DNA of 36,457 nt from JBHHZM01 sp046758065 (GTDB lineage: Bacteria; Pseudomonadota; Alphaproteobacteria; JAAXGF01): positions 1 through 36,457 of the forward strand of contig JBHHZM010000015.1 of assembly GCA_046758065.1 (NCBI GenBank). The letters are read 5' to 3'. The notes under the pieces are model-generated. The model saw only the letters and a program-made list of their open reading frames with translations. It did not search any database and was not told the DNA's origin. Positions 14,192 to 22,862 of the stretch are shown in pieces. The first letter of the stretch is position 1, and each line of letters opens with the position of its first letter. The position numbers were made by a program, and so were the translations under genes.

Positions 14192-15112
14192 TCAACAAGT
14201 TGTCCTCGGCGAGGCCGGTTCGGGCCACAGCCAGGCGGCACCGCGCACGCCGCTCGAATCCCCATGCAGCGCCGGAAGAAGCCGGGTTTCGACCCGATCC
14301 GAAAACACGAACTCACCCCACAGCGCGGGAACCCGCCTGTAAAGCCGATCGAGGTTCGACAACCCGCCGCCCAGCACGATCGCCTCGGGATCGAGGAGAT
14401 TGATCACCGTCGCGAGCGCCCGGGCAAGCCGTTCTTCGTAGCGTCCGAGCGCGGCCTCGGCGAGCGGGTCGCCGGCCCGCGCGCGGGCGATGATCTCGGG
14501 AGCATCGAGGCGTTCATTCCCTTCGCCGTGGTAATCGCGCGCCAGCCCGGGCCCCGAAAGGAAGGTTTCGATGCAGCCTCGCCGGCCGCAGTAGCAGGCC
14601 GGCCCGGGCCGTTCGTCGGTTCCGGGCCAGGGCAGCGGGTTGTGCCCCCATTCGCCGGCGACGGCGTTTATGCCCGTGTGCACCCGGCCGTCGATCACGA
14701 CGCCGCCGCCCACGCCGGTACCGAGGATGACGCCGAAAACCGTCGAAACGCCTGCGGCGGCGCCGTCCGCCGCTTCCGAGAGCGCGAAGCAGTTGGCGTC
14801 GTTGGCGATTCTCACCGGACGGCCGAGAGCGGCGGCGAGGTCGCGGGCGAACGGTCTGCCGATAAGCCATACCGAATTGGCGTTCTTGATGAGACCGGTC
14901 GCGCGCGATTCGGCACCCGGGATGCCGATGCCGACGCTGCCGCGCATTCCGAGTCCGCTCTCGATGTCGCCGACCAGGCCGACGATGGCCGCGACGGTGC
15001 CGTCATAGTCGCCGCGTGGCGTGGCGATGCGCCGGCGGGCAAGCGCCTCGCCCGCCGCATCGAGAGCAATCGCCTCGATCTTGGTGCCGCCGAGATCGAC
15101 GCCGATGCGCAT
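14192..15112 (-). CDS. mak: Fructokinase, ROK family (Mak-like)
   Basis: This 306-residue sugar kinase closely follows E. coli Mak. It has the phosphate-binding MRIGVDLGGTKIEAIAL, GIGIPGAESRATGLIKNANS, and catalytic-region NDANCFALSEAADGAAAGVS. It continues with GVILGTGVGGGVVIDGR, EWGHNPLPWPG, the zinc site CYCGRRGCIETFLSG, and DPEAIVLGGGLSNLDRLY, ending GDSSGVRGAAWLWPE. The predicted reaction is ATP-dependent phosphorylation of fructose, possibly mannose, in the cytosol. I start it at ATG 15112 because Mak begins MRIG; a TTG two codons earlier overlaps the upstream stop. It lies downstream of, and nearly overlaps, the HAD hydrolase gene. It converges on eipB with nine bases between stops. 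Confidence 0.94.
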   Translation of the reverse strand: MRIGVDLGGTKIEAIALDAAGEALARRRIATPRGDYDGTVAAIVGLVGDIESGLGMRGSVGIGIPGAESRATGLIKNANSVWLIGRPFARDLAAALGRPVRIANDANCFALSEAADGAAAGVSTVFGVILGTGVGGGVVIDGRVHTGINAVAGEWGHNPLPWPGTDERPGPACYCGRRGCIETFLSGPGLARDYHGEGNERLDAPEIIARARAGDPLAEAALGRYEERLARALATVINLLDPEAIVLGGGLSNLDRLYRRVPALWGEFVFSDRVETRLLPALHGDSSGVRGAAWLWPEPASPRTTC

Positions 15113-15114
15113 GC

Positions 15115-15789
15115 TCAATGGCCGAGCGCCGCGAATTCGGCCTCGATGATGGCACGCGCCGAGGCCCAGTCTCCAGCCCGGTGGTGGCTCGCCTGCGCCG
15201 GGCCGACGAGGCGGGCGAGTCGGTCGTCGGCGGTGAAATGAAGGCGCAGGACGTGCCCGGCGTCGCGGGCCACGGTTTCGTGATGCGTCGGGCTGTCGTC
15301 GATGAAACAGGTCGGTGCCGCGGCCCGCGCCGCAAGCGCGCGCACCGCCGGTCCTTTGGCCCCGATGTTGACGACCAGCGGGTAGTCGATGCCATGGTGG
15401 ACGAGCCAGCGCCGGCGGTTCTCGCGATACGCCAGCGGCAGGTTGGAAAGGACCACGATCTGCGCCCGTCCGGAGAGCGCGCCAAGGGCTGCGGCCGCGC
15501 CCGCCACCGGTTCGAGCGAGTCGGTATGCGCGGCGAAGAAATCGTCGAGGAGAGCGTGGATATCCGAAGCCGTGAGCGCCGCGTCATCGGCCTTTCCGAG
15601 GATATTGCCGTCGAGCCGATAGGACCGCCAGGTGAAGTAGAGCCCCCGAACGTCGAGATAGCGCTCGAACCCCGCCATGAACCTGACGATCACTTCGTCG
15701 GCGTCGCTCACGATCAGCGGATGATGACGACGGATGTCGAGCGCGGCAATCTGTCGGGCGACCTCGGCATGGAGTTCGCTCTCAGCCAC
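15115..15789 (-). CDS. HAD-superfamily hydrolase
   Basis: The 224-residue protein has the four HAD motifs. Motif I is LIVSDADEVIVRF (nucleophile and acid aspartates), motif II is the serine in VVLSNLP, motif III is the lysine in NIGAKGPAV, and motif IV is FIDDSPTHHE. A helical cap fills residues around 40-100. Substrate is not predictable, but the gene is directly ahead of the fructokinase, which starts two bases after this stop, so a sugar-phosphate substrate is a reasonable inference. The start is GTG 15789, with GGGGA nearby. The CtrA-like site at 15817-15831 is 28 bases upstream and could act on this gene as well as on divK. Confidence 0.87.
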   Translation of the reverse strand: MAESELHAEVARQIAALDIRRHHPLIVSDADEVIVRFMAGFERYLDVRGLYFTWRSYRLDGNILGKADDAALTASDIHALLDDFFAAHTDSLEPVAGAAAALGALSGRAQIVVLSNLPLAYRENRRRWLVHHGIDYPLVVNIGAKGPAVRALAARAAAPTCFIDDSPTHHETVARDAGHVLRLHFTADDRLARLVGPAQASHHRAGDWASARAIIEAEFAALGH

Positions 15790-15816
15790 GCATTCCCCGC
15801 CGCCCGAATGCGCCGG

Positions 15817-15831
15817 TTAACCATGCGTTAA
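15817..15831. promoter_or_regulatory. CtrA-type binding site TTAA-N7-TTAA
   Basis: TTAACCATGCGTTAA fits exactly the alphaproteobacterial CtrA consensus TTAA-N7-TTAA, and is itself flanked by G and C as in TTAAC sites. It lies in the divergent region between the HAD gene and divK, 247 bases before the divK start. A further TTAA half-site occurs at 15942-15945. In Caulobacter CtrA controls divK (established); control here is inference. Confidence 0.6.
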
Positions 15832-16077
15832 CGCTTGGCATCCAACCATCGTACGGCAGCGAACCCGGTCGGAAAAGGGGACGTATCCGGCCCGCGGCGC
15901 CGGGCGCGTGTCGGGTTGCTCACGAAGTCGTGTACGGTTGGTTAAGAAGACGCGATAAGACTAAAGTAACCCTCGGTCGCGTAGGTTTGGCGCGTGACCC
16001 GGTCGCTGCGCCGGCACCGCCGATGCCATGATGCGGCGTGCCGGATAGCGTCCTTGGACGGTGAGCGGAGTGGAGTT

Positions 16078-16443
16078 GTGAGCAAAACCGTATTGATCGT
16101 GGAAGACAACGATCTCAACATGAAGCTCTTCCACGATCTGCTCGAGGCGCACGGTTTCGAGACGCTGCAAACCAAAAACGGCGAAGAGGCGCTGAAACTC
16201 GCGCGCGACAACCATCCCGATCTGATCATCATGGACATCCAGCTTCCCGAGGTGTCGGGCCTCGAGGTGACGCGCTGGATCAAGGACGACGACGACATCA
16301 AGGGAATCCCGATTATCGCGGTGACCGCGTTCGCGATGAAAGGGGACGAAGAAAAAATCCGGGAAGGGGGATGCGAGGCGTATATCGCCAAACCCATTTC
16401 GGTGACCCAGTTTATCGACACGGTCAGGCGTTTTGTAGCCTAG
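16078..16443 (+). CDS. divK: Single-domain response regulator DivK
   Basis: This 121-residue stand-alone receiver domain is almost collinear with Caulobacter DivK. It has the acidic pocket VEDND, phospho-acceptor D53 in LIIMDIQLPEVSGLEVT, switch T83 in AVTAFAMKGDE, the DivK-specific EKIREGGCEAYI, and K105 in AKPIS. DivK relays the state of the PleC/DivJ kinases to DivL-CckA and so to CtrA, setting division asymmetry and cell-cycle timing; this is known from Caulobacter. The start is GTG 16078 (VSKTVLIVE), with GGAG just upstream. It lies 13 bases before pleD on the same strand, the classic divK-pleD operon. Confidence 0.97.
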   Translation: MSKTVLIVEDNDLNMKLFHDLLEAHGFETLQTKNGEEALKLARDNHPDLIIMDIQLPEVSGLEVTRWIKDDDDIKGIPIIAVTAFAMKGDEEKIREGGCEAYIAKPISVTQFIDTVRRFVA

Positions 16444-16456
16444 GTGTAATGACATC

Positions 16457-17827
16457 ATGACGGCCAGGGTTCTAGTGGTTGATGATCAGCCACTGAACAT
16501 CAAGGTTCTCGAAGCCAAACTGGCCAGCGAGTACTACGAGGTTGTCACCGCCAGTGACGGCCCCTCCGCGCTCGCTGCGTTACAGGAGAGCCACCCGGAT
16601 ATCGTGCTTCTCGACATCATGATGCCGGGCATGAACGGCTTCGAGGTGTGCGAACGCATGAAGGCCGATCGGAAACTCGCTCACATCCCCGTCATCATGG
16701 TCACGGCGCTCAGCGAATCGGAAGACCGGGTGCGCGGGCTCGAAGCCGGGGCCGACGATTTCCTGACCAAGCCGATCAACGATGTCGCTCTGTTCGCGCG
16801 TCTGCGTTCGTTGCTGCGGCTTAAGATGGCGCTCGACGAGCTGCGCCTGCGCGATCACACGTCGCTGCAACTCGGCGTGCTCGACGACAGGCAGTTCAAC
16901 GTCTCCAAAGGCACCGGCGCGCGCGTCATGGTGGCCGAGGATTTAGAGCGTGACGCCCGCCTGATCACCGACGAACTCTCGCGCGAGAACATCGTGACTT
17001 GCTTCGGAAGCCCCGGCGCTGCGCTCGAGAGCGCGAAATCCGGCAACTACGACCTTATCATCGTCAGCCTCGATCTGGCCGGGTCCGATGGGCTCCGGCT
17101 GTGCTCGCAGTTGCGCAGCCGCGAAGAGACACGTCATGTGCCGCTCCTGATGCTGCTCGAGGAAGGCGACGTGTCCCGGCTTACCAAGGGGTTCGACCTC
17201 GGCGTCAGCGACTATCTCTACAAACCCATCGACCGCAACGAACTGCTGGCGCGGGCGCGGAGTCAGATTCGCCACAAGTATTACCAGGACCGGCTGCGCA
17301 ACACCTACCAGCGCTCGGTGTCGTTGGCGGTCACCGACAGCCTCACCGGCCTCTACAACCGGCTCTATCTCACCTCGTACCTCGCTTCGCTGATCGATCG
17401 CCACCGTACGGGCGGCAAGCCGCTCTCCGCGGCGATGCTCGACATCGATCACTTCAAGGGGGTCAACGACGGCTACGGTCACGACGTGGGCGACGGGGTG
17501 TTGCGAGAACTCGCCGACCGTCTCAATCGATTTGTCCGCGCGAGCGATCTTGTCGCGCGTCTCGGCGGCGAGGAGTTCGTCGTCGTGATGCCGGACACCG
17601 ACGTCGCCACGGCCGAGGCGGTGACCGGGCGCTTACGATGCGAAATTGCCGGGGCGCCGTTCGTTTCCGAAATGATCGAGGGCGGCCTCCAGATCACGGT
17701 GAGCATCGGCGTTGCCGGATTGCTGGATGGCGGCGACACCACAGAGGCGCTGCTCAAACGCGCGGACGAGGCGCTCTACGAGGCCAAGCGCGGCGGTCGC
17801 AACCGGGTGATCGCCGCCGCCGTCTAA
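16457..17827 (+). CDS. pleD: Response regulator / diguanylate cyclase PleD
   Basis: The 456-residue protein has the PleD layout: receiver 1 (1-~125), receiver 2 (~154-275) and a GGDEF domain (~290-456). Receiver 1 carries the phospho-acceptor D53 in VLLDIMMPGMNGFE, with T84 and K105. Receiver 2 is degenerate: the acceptor position is serine (S204, in LIIVSLDLAGSDG), so it acts as a dimerisation adaptor. The active site is GGEEF at 370-374, with the RxxD inhibitory site RASD at 361-364. Phosphorylation drives dimerisation and c-di-GMP synthesis, which in Caulobacter acts at the stalked pole. The gene follows divK closely. The tail AEEALYEAKRGGRN-type end (here ADEALYEAKRGGRN) is intact. Confidence 0.97.
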   Translation: MTARVLVVDDQPLNIKVLEAKLASEYYEVVTASDGPSALAALQESHPDIVLLDIMMPGMNGFEVCERMKADRKLAHIPVIMVTALSESEDRVRGLEAGADDFLTKPINDVALFARLRSLLRLKMALDELRLRDHTSLQLGVLDDRQFNVSKGTGARVMVAEDLERDARLITDELSRENIVTCFGSPGAALESAKSGNYDLIIVSLDLAGSDGLRLCSQLRSREETRHVPLLMLLEEGDVSRLTKGFDLGVSDYLYKPIDRNELLARARSQIRHKYYQDRLRNTYQRSVSLAVTDSLTGLYNRLYLTSYLASLIDRHRTGGKPLSAAMLDIDHFKGVNDGYGHDVGDGVLRELADRLNRFVRASDLVARLGGEEFVVVMPDTDVATAEAVTGRLRCEIAGAPFVSEMIEGGLQITVSIGVAGLLDGGDTTEALLKRADEALYEAKRGGRNRVIAAAV

Positions 17828-17893
17828 TCTGGATTTTCCACCAAGGTCGCCGCGGCGCGTTGAAGCCGGCCCCTGCCAAGCCGGCAGGCGCGG

Positions 17894-18061
17894 CTACTTG
17901 AGTTTGGTTTCCTTGAACTCGACGTGCTTGCGGGCGACCGGATCGTACTTGCGGAACGAGAGCTTTTCGGTCGTCTTCCTCGGGTTCTTCTTGGTGACGT
18001 AGAAGTAGCCCGTGCCCGCAGTGCTCTCGAGCTTGATCAGGATCGTGTTGGGCTTGGCCAT
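17894..18061 (-). CDS. rpmG: 50S ribosomal protein L33
   Basis: This 55-residue gene reads MAKPNTILIKLESTAGTGYF and later YVTKKNPRKTTEKLSFRKYD, ending VEFKETKLK, the standard L33 of the large ribosomal subunit. It is the cysteine-free type, so it does not bind zinc. The ATG at 18061 is preceded by GAGAGGGCCAGGAA. It is convergent with pleD, whose stop is 66 bases away; a CCTGCC/GGCAGG hairpin downstream has no T-tract. The pleD-rpmG neighbourhood is conserved in many alphaproteobacteria. Confidence 0.97.
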   Translation of the reverse strand: MAKPNTILIKLESTAGTGYFYVTKKNPRKTTEKLSFRKYDPVARKHVEFKETKLK

Positions 18062-18263
18062 TTCCTGGCCCTCTCAAGAGTTCCGCCGCTCGCTGGGCGG
18101 CGAAGATAGCGGGCTCGCGATCCCTGTCAAGTACTGCGTCTTCGCCGGCCCAGCCGACTTGCGACGGGGAACGGCAGGTACGCGAGCAACATGAGGCCGC
18201 GCGACAGCGGCAGCCCCTGCGGCGCCCAGAGATCCATGCCGAGGTGGCTGATCGGCGGGCCGG

Positions 18264-18569
18264 CTATCGGAGATCGGCGCCGACGGCGGCGCGTCCGGCG
18301 TCGGTCAGCTTGCAGACCAGCCAGTCGGGTTTGATCGGGTTGCGGATCCAGGGCGTCGCCCAGCCCTGGCGGATACAACTTCGGATGGTCTGCGCGTTGA
18401 TGGTCTGGCCGCTTTCGTCGAACAGCGGAAGCTTTCCGCCCGGTTGATCGAGACCGCGTCGAAGCCAGCGTCGCTGGGTCGCGGTCGGACGTACCCGCTG
18501 ACCGGCCCGAACCTCCGGCCACACCACGTCTTCGGCCAGCGGGGCGGCGCTGGTCATTCGCCTGTTCAT
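18264..18569 (-). CDS. Small conserved hypothetical protein, possible winged-helix
   Basis: From ATG 18569, preceded by a strong GGGAGG, the product is 101 residues. After ~35 variable residues it reads PTATQRRWLRRGLDQPGGKL, LPLFDESGQTINAQTIRSCI and RQGWATPWIRNPIKPDWLVC, ending KLTDAGRAA. That is a helix-turn-helix-like arrangement ending in the LT(D/E)AGR element common in small winged-helix proteins. I cannot name a family. It would be cytosolic; DNA binding is inference. It stands alone, 203 bases upstream of rpmG on the same strand and divergent from the liv operon. Confidence 0.7.
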   Translation of the reverse strand: MNRRMTSAAPLAEDVVWPEVRAGQRVRPTATQRRWLRRGLDQPGGKLPLFDESGQTINAQTIRSCIRQGWATPWIRNPIKPDWLVCKLTDAGRAAVGADLR

Positions 18570-18721
18570 TGTCGTCCTCCCTGATTTTGAATGGTAACGC
18601 AAATCGCTCGTCGACGCCACCGCCGAGACGGCCTACCGTGGCCGGCGCGAAACCCTCGTTGAGCGAACGCATGCGCCTTTTCACGGGGATTTTGCTTGCC
18701 GCCTCGTCGCCGGTTGGTTAG

Positions 18722-18750
18722 TTGTCATGTTGTAAAAGCAACAATAAACT
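18722..18750 (+). promoter_or_regulatory. Candidate promoter of the liv operon
   Basis: TTGTCA (18722-18727, five of six -35 bases) and TAAACT (18745-18750, four of six -10 bases) are 17 bases apart. The spacer contains the small inverted repeat GTTGT/ACAAT. Transcription would start near 18757, leaving a leader of ~120 bases before livH. The rest of 18570-18875 shows no gene. Confidence 0.45.
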
Positions 18751-18875
18751 TTGCCGTCGCCGACACGGGGTGTCGCAAGCGTCGTGGTGTCGAACCCGGC
18801 GGTGGGATTGAAAGGGAAGGCTTCGCGCGCCGCGCGGACGTCTTGCGAGCGAATGACGAGCGAGGGTCCGAGGGG

Positions 18876-19790
18876 ATGGTATATTTCCTTCAGCAACTCA
18901 TCAACGGCATCACGCTGGGCATGATCTACGGCCTGATCGCCATCGGCTACACCATGGTCTATGGCATCATCGGCATGATCAATTTCGCCCACGGCGAGCT
19001 CTACATGATCGGAGCGTTCATCGCGCTGATCTGTTTCCTGGTCCTCGGTCTCCTCGGCATTACCTGGCTGCCGCTCGCACTGCTCATCGTGCTGCTGGTC
19101 GCGATGGTGTTCACCTCGATCTACGGCTGGACGGTGGAACGCGTCGCCTATCGGCCGCTGCGGGGCTCGTTCCGGCTGGCGCCGTTGATCTCGGCGATCG
19201 GCATGTCGATCTTTCTCCAGAACTACACCCAGCTTCTTCAGGGCGCCCGCATCAAGCCGCTGCCGCCCGTGATTCAGGGCGGATTCATCATCACCGAAGC
19301 CGACGGTTTCACCGTTCAGCTCAGCTACGTGCAGATTTTCATCGTCATTCTCACGATTTCGCTGATGCTGGTTTTCAACGGCTTCATCAACCGCACCGCA
19401 CTCGGCCGCGCGCAGCGCGCGTGCGAGCAGGACCGTGTGATGGCCGGGCTGCTTGGCATCAACGTCGACCGCACGATCTCGCTCACCTTCGTGATCGGTG
19501 CGAGCCTCGCCGCCGTCGCGGGGATGATGGTGGTGATGTATTACGGTGTCGTCCACTTTTTCATCGGCTTCCTCGCCGGCATGAAGGCGTTCACCGCGGC
19601 CGTGCTGGGCGGCATCGGCTCGTTGCCGGGGGCGATGCTCGGCGGGCTGCTGATCGGTCTGATCGAGGTTTTCTGGTCGGCATATTTCACGCTTGAATAC
19701 AAGGACGTGGCTGCCTTCTCGGTTCTGGTGCTGGTGCTCATTTTCCGGCCGTCGGGGCTTCTGGGCAAACCCGAGATCGAGAAAGTCTAG
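18876..19790 (+). CDS. livH: Branched-chain amino acid ABC transporter permease LivH
   Basis: This 304-residue inner-membrane permease has about eight hydrophobic segments. LivH-typical stretches are INGITLGMIYGLIAIGYTMV, YGIIGMINFAHGELYMIGAF, VERVAYRPLRGSFRLAPLIS and GLLGINVDRTISLTFVIGAS, then FTAAVLGGIGSLPGAMLGGL. It pairs with LivM to form the membrane channel for branched-chain amino acids or related polar amides. ATG 18876 is preceded by GAGGGTCCGAGGGG. The open frame runs further upstream, but those ~60 residues are not protein-like. It is first of the operon livHMGF-DUF6867-livJ, with four bases before livM. Confidence 0.96.
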   Translation: MVYFLQQLINGITLGMIYGLIAIGYTMVYGIIGMINFAHGELYMIGAFIALICFLVLGLLGITWLPLALLIVLLVAMVFTSIYGWTVERVAYRPLRGSFRLAPLISAIGMSIFLQNYTQLLQGARIKPLPPVIQGGFIITEADGFTVQLSYVQIFIVILTISLMLVFNGFINRTALGRAQRACEQDRVMAGLLGINVDRTISLTFVIGASLAAVAGMMVVMYYGVVHFFIGFLAGMKAFTAAVLGGIGSLPGAMLGGLLIGLIEVFWSAYFTLEYKDVAAFSVLVLVLIFRPSGLLGKPEIEKV

Positions 19791-19794
19791 ACTG

Positions 19795-21279
19795 ATGGCG
19801 GTCGAAACCCTACCGGCGCAGCGAAGCCTCGACGTTCCTGCCGCGCTCAAGGAAAGCGGTCTCGCCGGCGTGGTCGTGTTTGCGCTGGCGGCGGTCATGG
19901 TCGGGTTTCAGACCGTGGCGGTGCACGGCGGGCTCGGAATTCGCTTGCGCTTCGACGCGGTGGCCTACGCCGTCGTGCTGGTTTTCTTCGGGCGCCTCGC
20001 TTTGGTGCTGCTGCGCCAAGGGTATCCGCTGCCGGTGCTGATCGGCAGCGGCGGTGTCGGCGGCGTCATGATTGCGTTGCTGCTCACGGGCTTGGACCGA
20101 TGGATGCCGTTCGAGGGACCGATCGTCAACTGGATGCTGGCGCTTGCCGCAGTGATATTCGCGCTGCGCGCCCTCTGGCTCCTGCGGCGCCCGGATGCAG
20201 GCGCGGCAACGGTCGATACCGACAGTATTATGGACCGTATCGGGGCCAGGGTGCAGCGTTCCGCCCTGTGGCTCGGGCCTCTCGCCGGGATAATCGCGAT
20301 TGCGGTGCCGTTTCTGCCCTTTGCCGACCGGCGTTTTCTCGACCTCGCGATCCTGGTGATGACGTATGTCATGCTGGGCTGGGGGCTGAACGTCGTGGTC
20401 GGTCTCGCCGGCCTGCTCGACCTCGGTTACGTCGCGTTTTACGCGGTCGGCGCCTACAGCTATGCGCTGCTTACGCTTAATTTCGGGTGGTCGTTCTGGA
20501 TTTGCCTGCCGCTCGCCGGGATCCTGGCGGCGAGCGCCGGCGTCCTTCTCGGCTTTCCGGTGCTGCGTCTGCGCGGCGATTATCTCGCCATCGTCACGCT
20601 CGGATTCGGCGAGATGGTCCGGATCATCCTGATCAACTGGTACGATCTGACCAACGGACCGGACGGACTTTCGAGCATTCCACGACCGTCGTTTTTCGGC
20701 TTACCGTTTACGCGACGTCCGGGCGAAGGCGTGACCGCGTTCCACGAATTTTTCGGGCTGGATTATTCCTCGCTGCACCGAATCATCTTCCTTTACTATC
20801 TCATTCTGGCGATGGCGCTGGTCACCAATTTCTTCACCTTGCGCATTCGCAAGCTGCCGATCGGGCGGGCCTGGGAAGCGCTGCGCGAGGATGAGATCGC
20901 TTGCCGGTCGCTGGGCATCAATCCGACCAATACCAAGCTGACGGCGTTCGGCATCGGAGCGATGTTCAGCGGTTTCGCCGGCTCGTTTTTCGCCACGCGG
21001 CAGGGCTTTATCAGCCCCGAGAGCTTTACCTTCATCGAATCGGCGATCATTCTCTCGATCGTCGTGCTTGGCGGTATGGGCAGCCAGATCGGCGTCATCG
21101 TGGCCGCGATCCTGCTGATCGGCATGCCCGAATGGTTCCGCGAGCTTGCGCAATTCCGCATGCTCGCCTTCGGCGCCGGCATGGTCGGCATCATGGTGTG
21201 GCGTCCCCGGGGTCTGCTCGCGCACCGCGATCCGACTATCCTGCTGGGTTCCTTCAAGAAGGCGAGGTCGCCGACATGA
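19795..21279 (+). CDS. livM: Branched-chain amino acid ABC transporter permease LivM
   Basis: The 494-residue permease has a long N-terminal extension with about four extra membrane segments (residues 20-130) before the LivM core. The core begins near RFLDLAILVMTYVMLGWGLN and continues GLAGLLDLGYVAFYAVGAYS, LGFPVLRLRGDYLAIVTLGF and IGRAWEALREDEIACRSLGI. It then runs KLTAFGIGAMFSGFAGSFFA to VVLGGMGSQIGVIVAAILL. Such extended LivM proteins also occur in E. coli-type systems; this one is longer. ATG 19795 lies four bases after the livH stop, and livG starts inside the livM stop (ATGA). It forms the channel with LivH. Confidence 0.96.
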   Translation: MAVETLPAQRSLDVPAALKESGLAGVVVFALAAVMVGFQTVAVHGGLGIRLRFDAVAYAVVLVFFGRLALVLLRQGYPLPVLIGSGGVGGVMIALLLTGLDRWMPFEGPIVNWMLALAAVIFALRALWLLRRPDAGAATVDTDSIMDRIGARVQRSALWLGPLAGIIAIAVPFLPFADRRFLDLAILVMTYVMLGWGLNVVVGLAGLLDLGYVAFYAVGAYSYALLTLNFGWSFWICLPLAGILAASAGVLLGFPVLRLRGDYLAIVTLGFGEMVRIILINWYDLTNGPDGLSSIPRPSFFGLPFTRRPGEGVTAFHEFFGLDYSSLHRIIFLYYLILAMALVTNFFTLRIRKLPIGRAWEALREDEIACRSLGINPTNTKLTAFGIGAMFSGFAGSFFATRQGFISPESFTFIESAIILSIVVLGGMGSQIGVIVAAILLIGMPEWFRELAQFRMLAFGAGMVGIMVWRPRGLLAHRDPTILLGSFKKARSPT

Positions 21280-22136
21280 CCGCGTCCGCCGCCGGCCGGC
21301 CGACTGAAAACGAGCCGCTCTTTAGCGTCGAGCACCTGACCATGCGTTTCGGGGGACTGGTCGCGATCGACGATCTCTCGTTCGTCGCCCGCGACTGCGA
21401 GATCACGGCGATCATCGGCCCGAACGGCGCCGGCAAAACCACCGTGTTCAATTGCCTCACCGGTTTCTACGCCCCGACGGTCGGACAGCTCACGCTGCAT
21501 CTTCCCGACGGCAACCGCTATCTTGAGCGCATGGAAGGTTTCCGCATCGCCCAGGCGGGCGTGGCGCGCACCTTCCAGAACATTCGCCTGTTTCCCGGTA
21601 TGTCGGTGCTCGAAAATCTGATTTGCGCCCAGCACAACAAGCTGATGCGGGCCTCTGCCTTTAGCGTCGCGGGACTGTTCAACCTCGCGCGGTACCGTAA
21701 TGCAGAAGAAGAAGCAGTTGATATTGCAAAGTATTGGCTCAATAAGGTGAGGCTGATCGATCATGCCGACATCAATGCCGGAAACTTGCCTTATGGCGCC
21801 CAGCGTCGGCTCGAGATCGCCCGGGCCATGTGTACCGAGCCGGTTTTGCTGTGTCTCGACGAACCCGCGGCCGGTCTCAATCCCCGCGAATCGGCCGAAC
21901 TCAACGACCTTCTCGTCTTCATTCGTTCGGAACACCGCATCGGTCTTTTGCTTATCGAGCACGACATGAGCGTGGTCATGGGCATTTCGGATCACATCAT
22001 CGTGCTCGATTACGGGCGGAAGATCGCCGACGGCACGCCCGACGAGGTGCGCCGCGATCCTGCGGTCATCAGCGCTTATCTTGGCGAGGAAGAAGAGGAA
22101 AACGAGAACGCCTCTGAAACGGGAGGCGGCGGCTAA
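21276..22136 (+). CDS. livG: Branched-chain amino acid ABC transporter ATP-binding protein LivG
   Basis: This 286-residue ATPase has Walker A GPNGAGKT, the family stretch GVARTFQNIRLFPGMSVLEN, a signature region reading LPYGAQRRLEIARAM (LivG-type, in place of LSGGQ), Walker B VLLCLDEPAAGLNP and the switch histidine in LIEHDMSVVMGISDHI. It energises LivHM from the cytosolic face together with LivF. A Glu/Asn-rich tail (EEEEENENASETGGGG) is an unusual acidic extension. The start overlaps livM by four bases, and livF starts on the base after its stop. Confidence 0.96.
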   Translation: MTASAAGRPTENEPLFSVEHLTMRFGGLVAIDDLSFVARDCEITAIIGPNGAGKTTVFNCLTGFYAPTVGQLTLHLPDGNRYLERMEGFRIAQAGVARTFQNIRLFPGMSVLENLICAQHNKLMRASAFSVAGLFNLARYRNAEEEAVDIAKYWLNKVRLIDHADINAGNLPYGAQRRLEIARAMCTEPVLLCLDEPAAGLNPRESAELNDLLVFIRSEHRIGLLLIEHDMSVVMGISDHIIVLDYGRKIADGTPDEVRRDPAVISAYLGEEEEENENASETGGGG

Positions 22137-22847
<711 letters not shown>

Positions 22848-22862
22848 GGCGGAGTAAGACGA

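Noticed and set aside
17830..17893. Hairpin CCTGCC/GGCAGG as a terminator between pleD and rpmG
   Set aside because: Stem is short and not followed by a T-tract on either strand.
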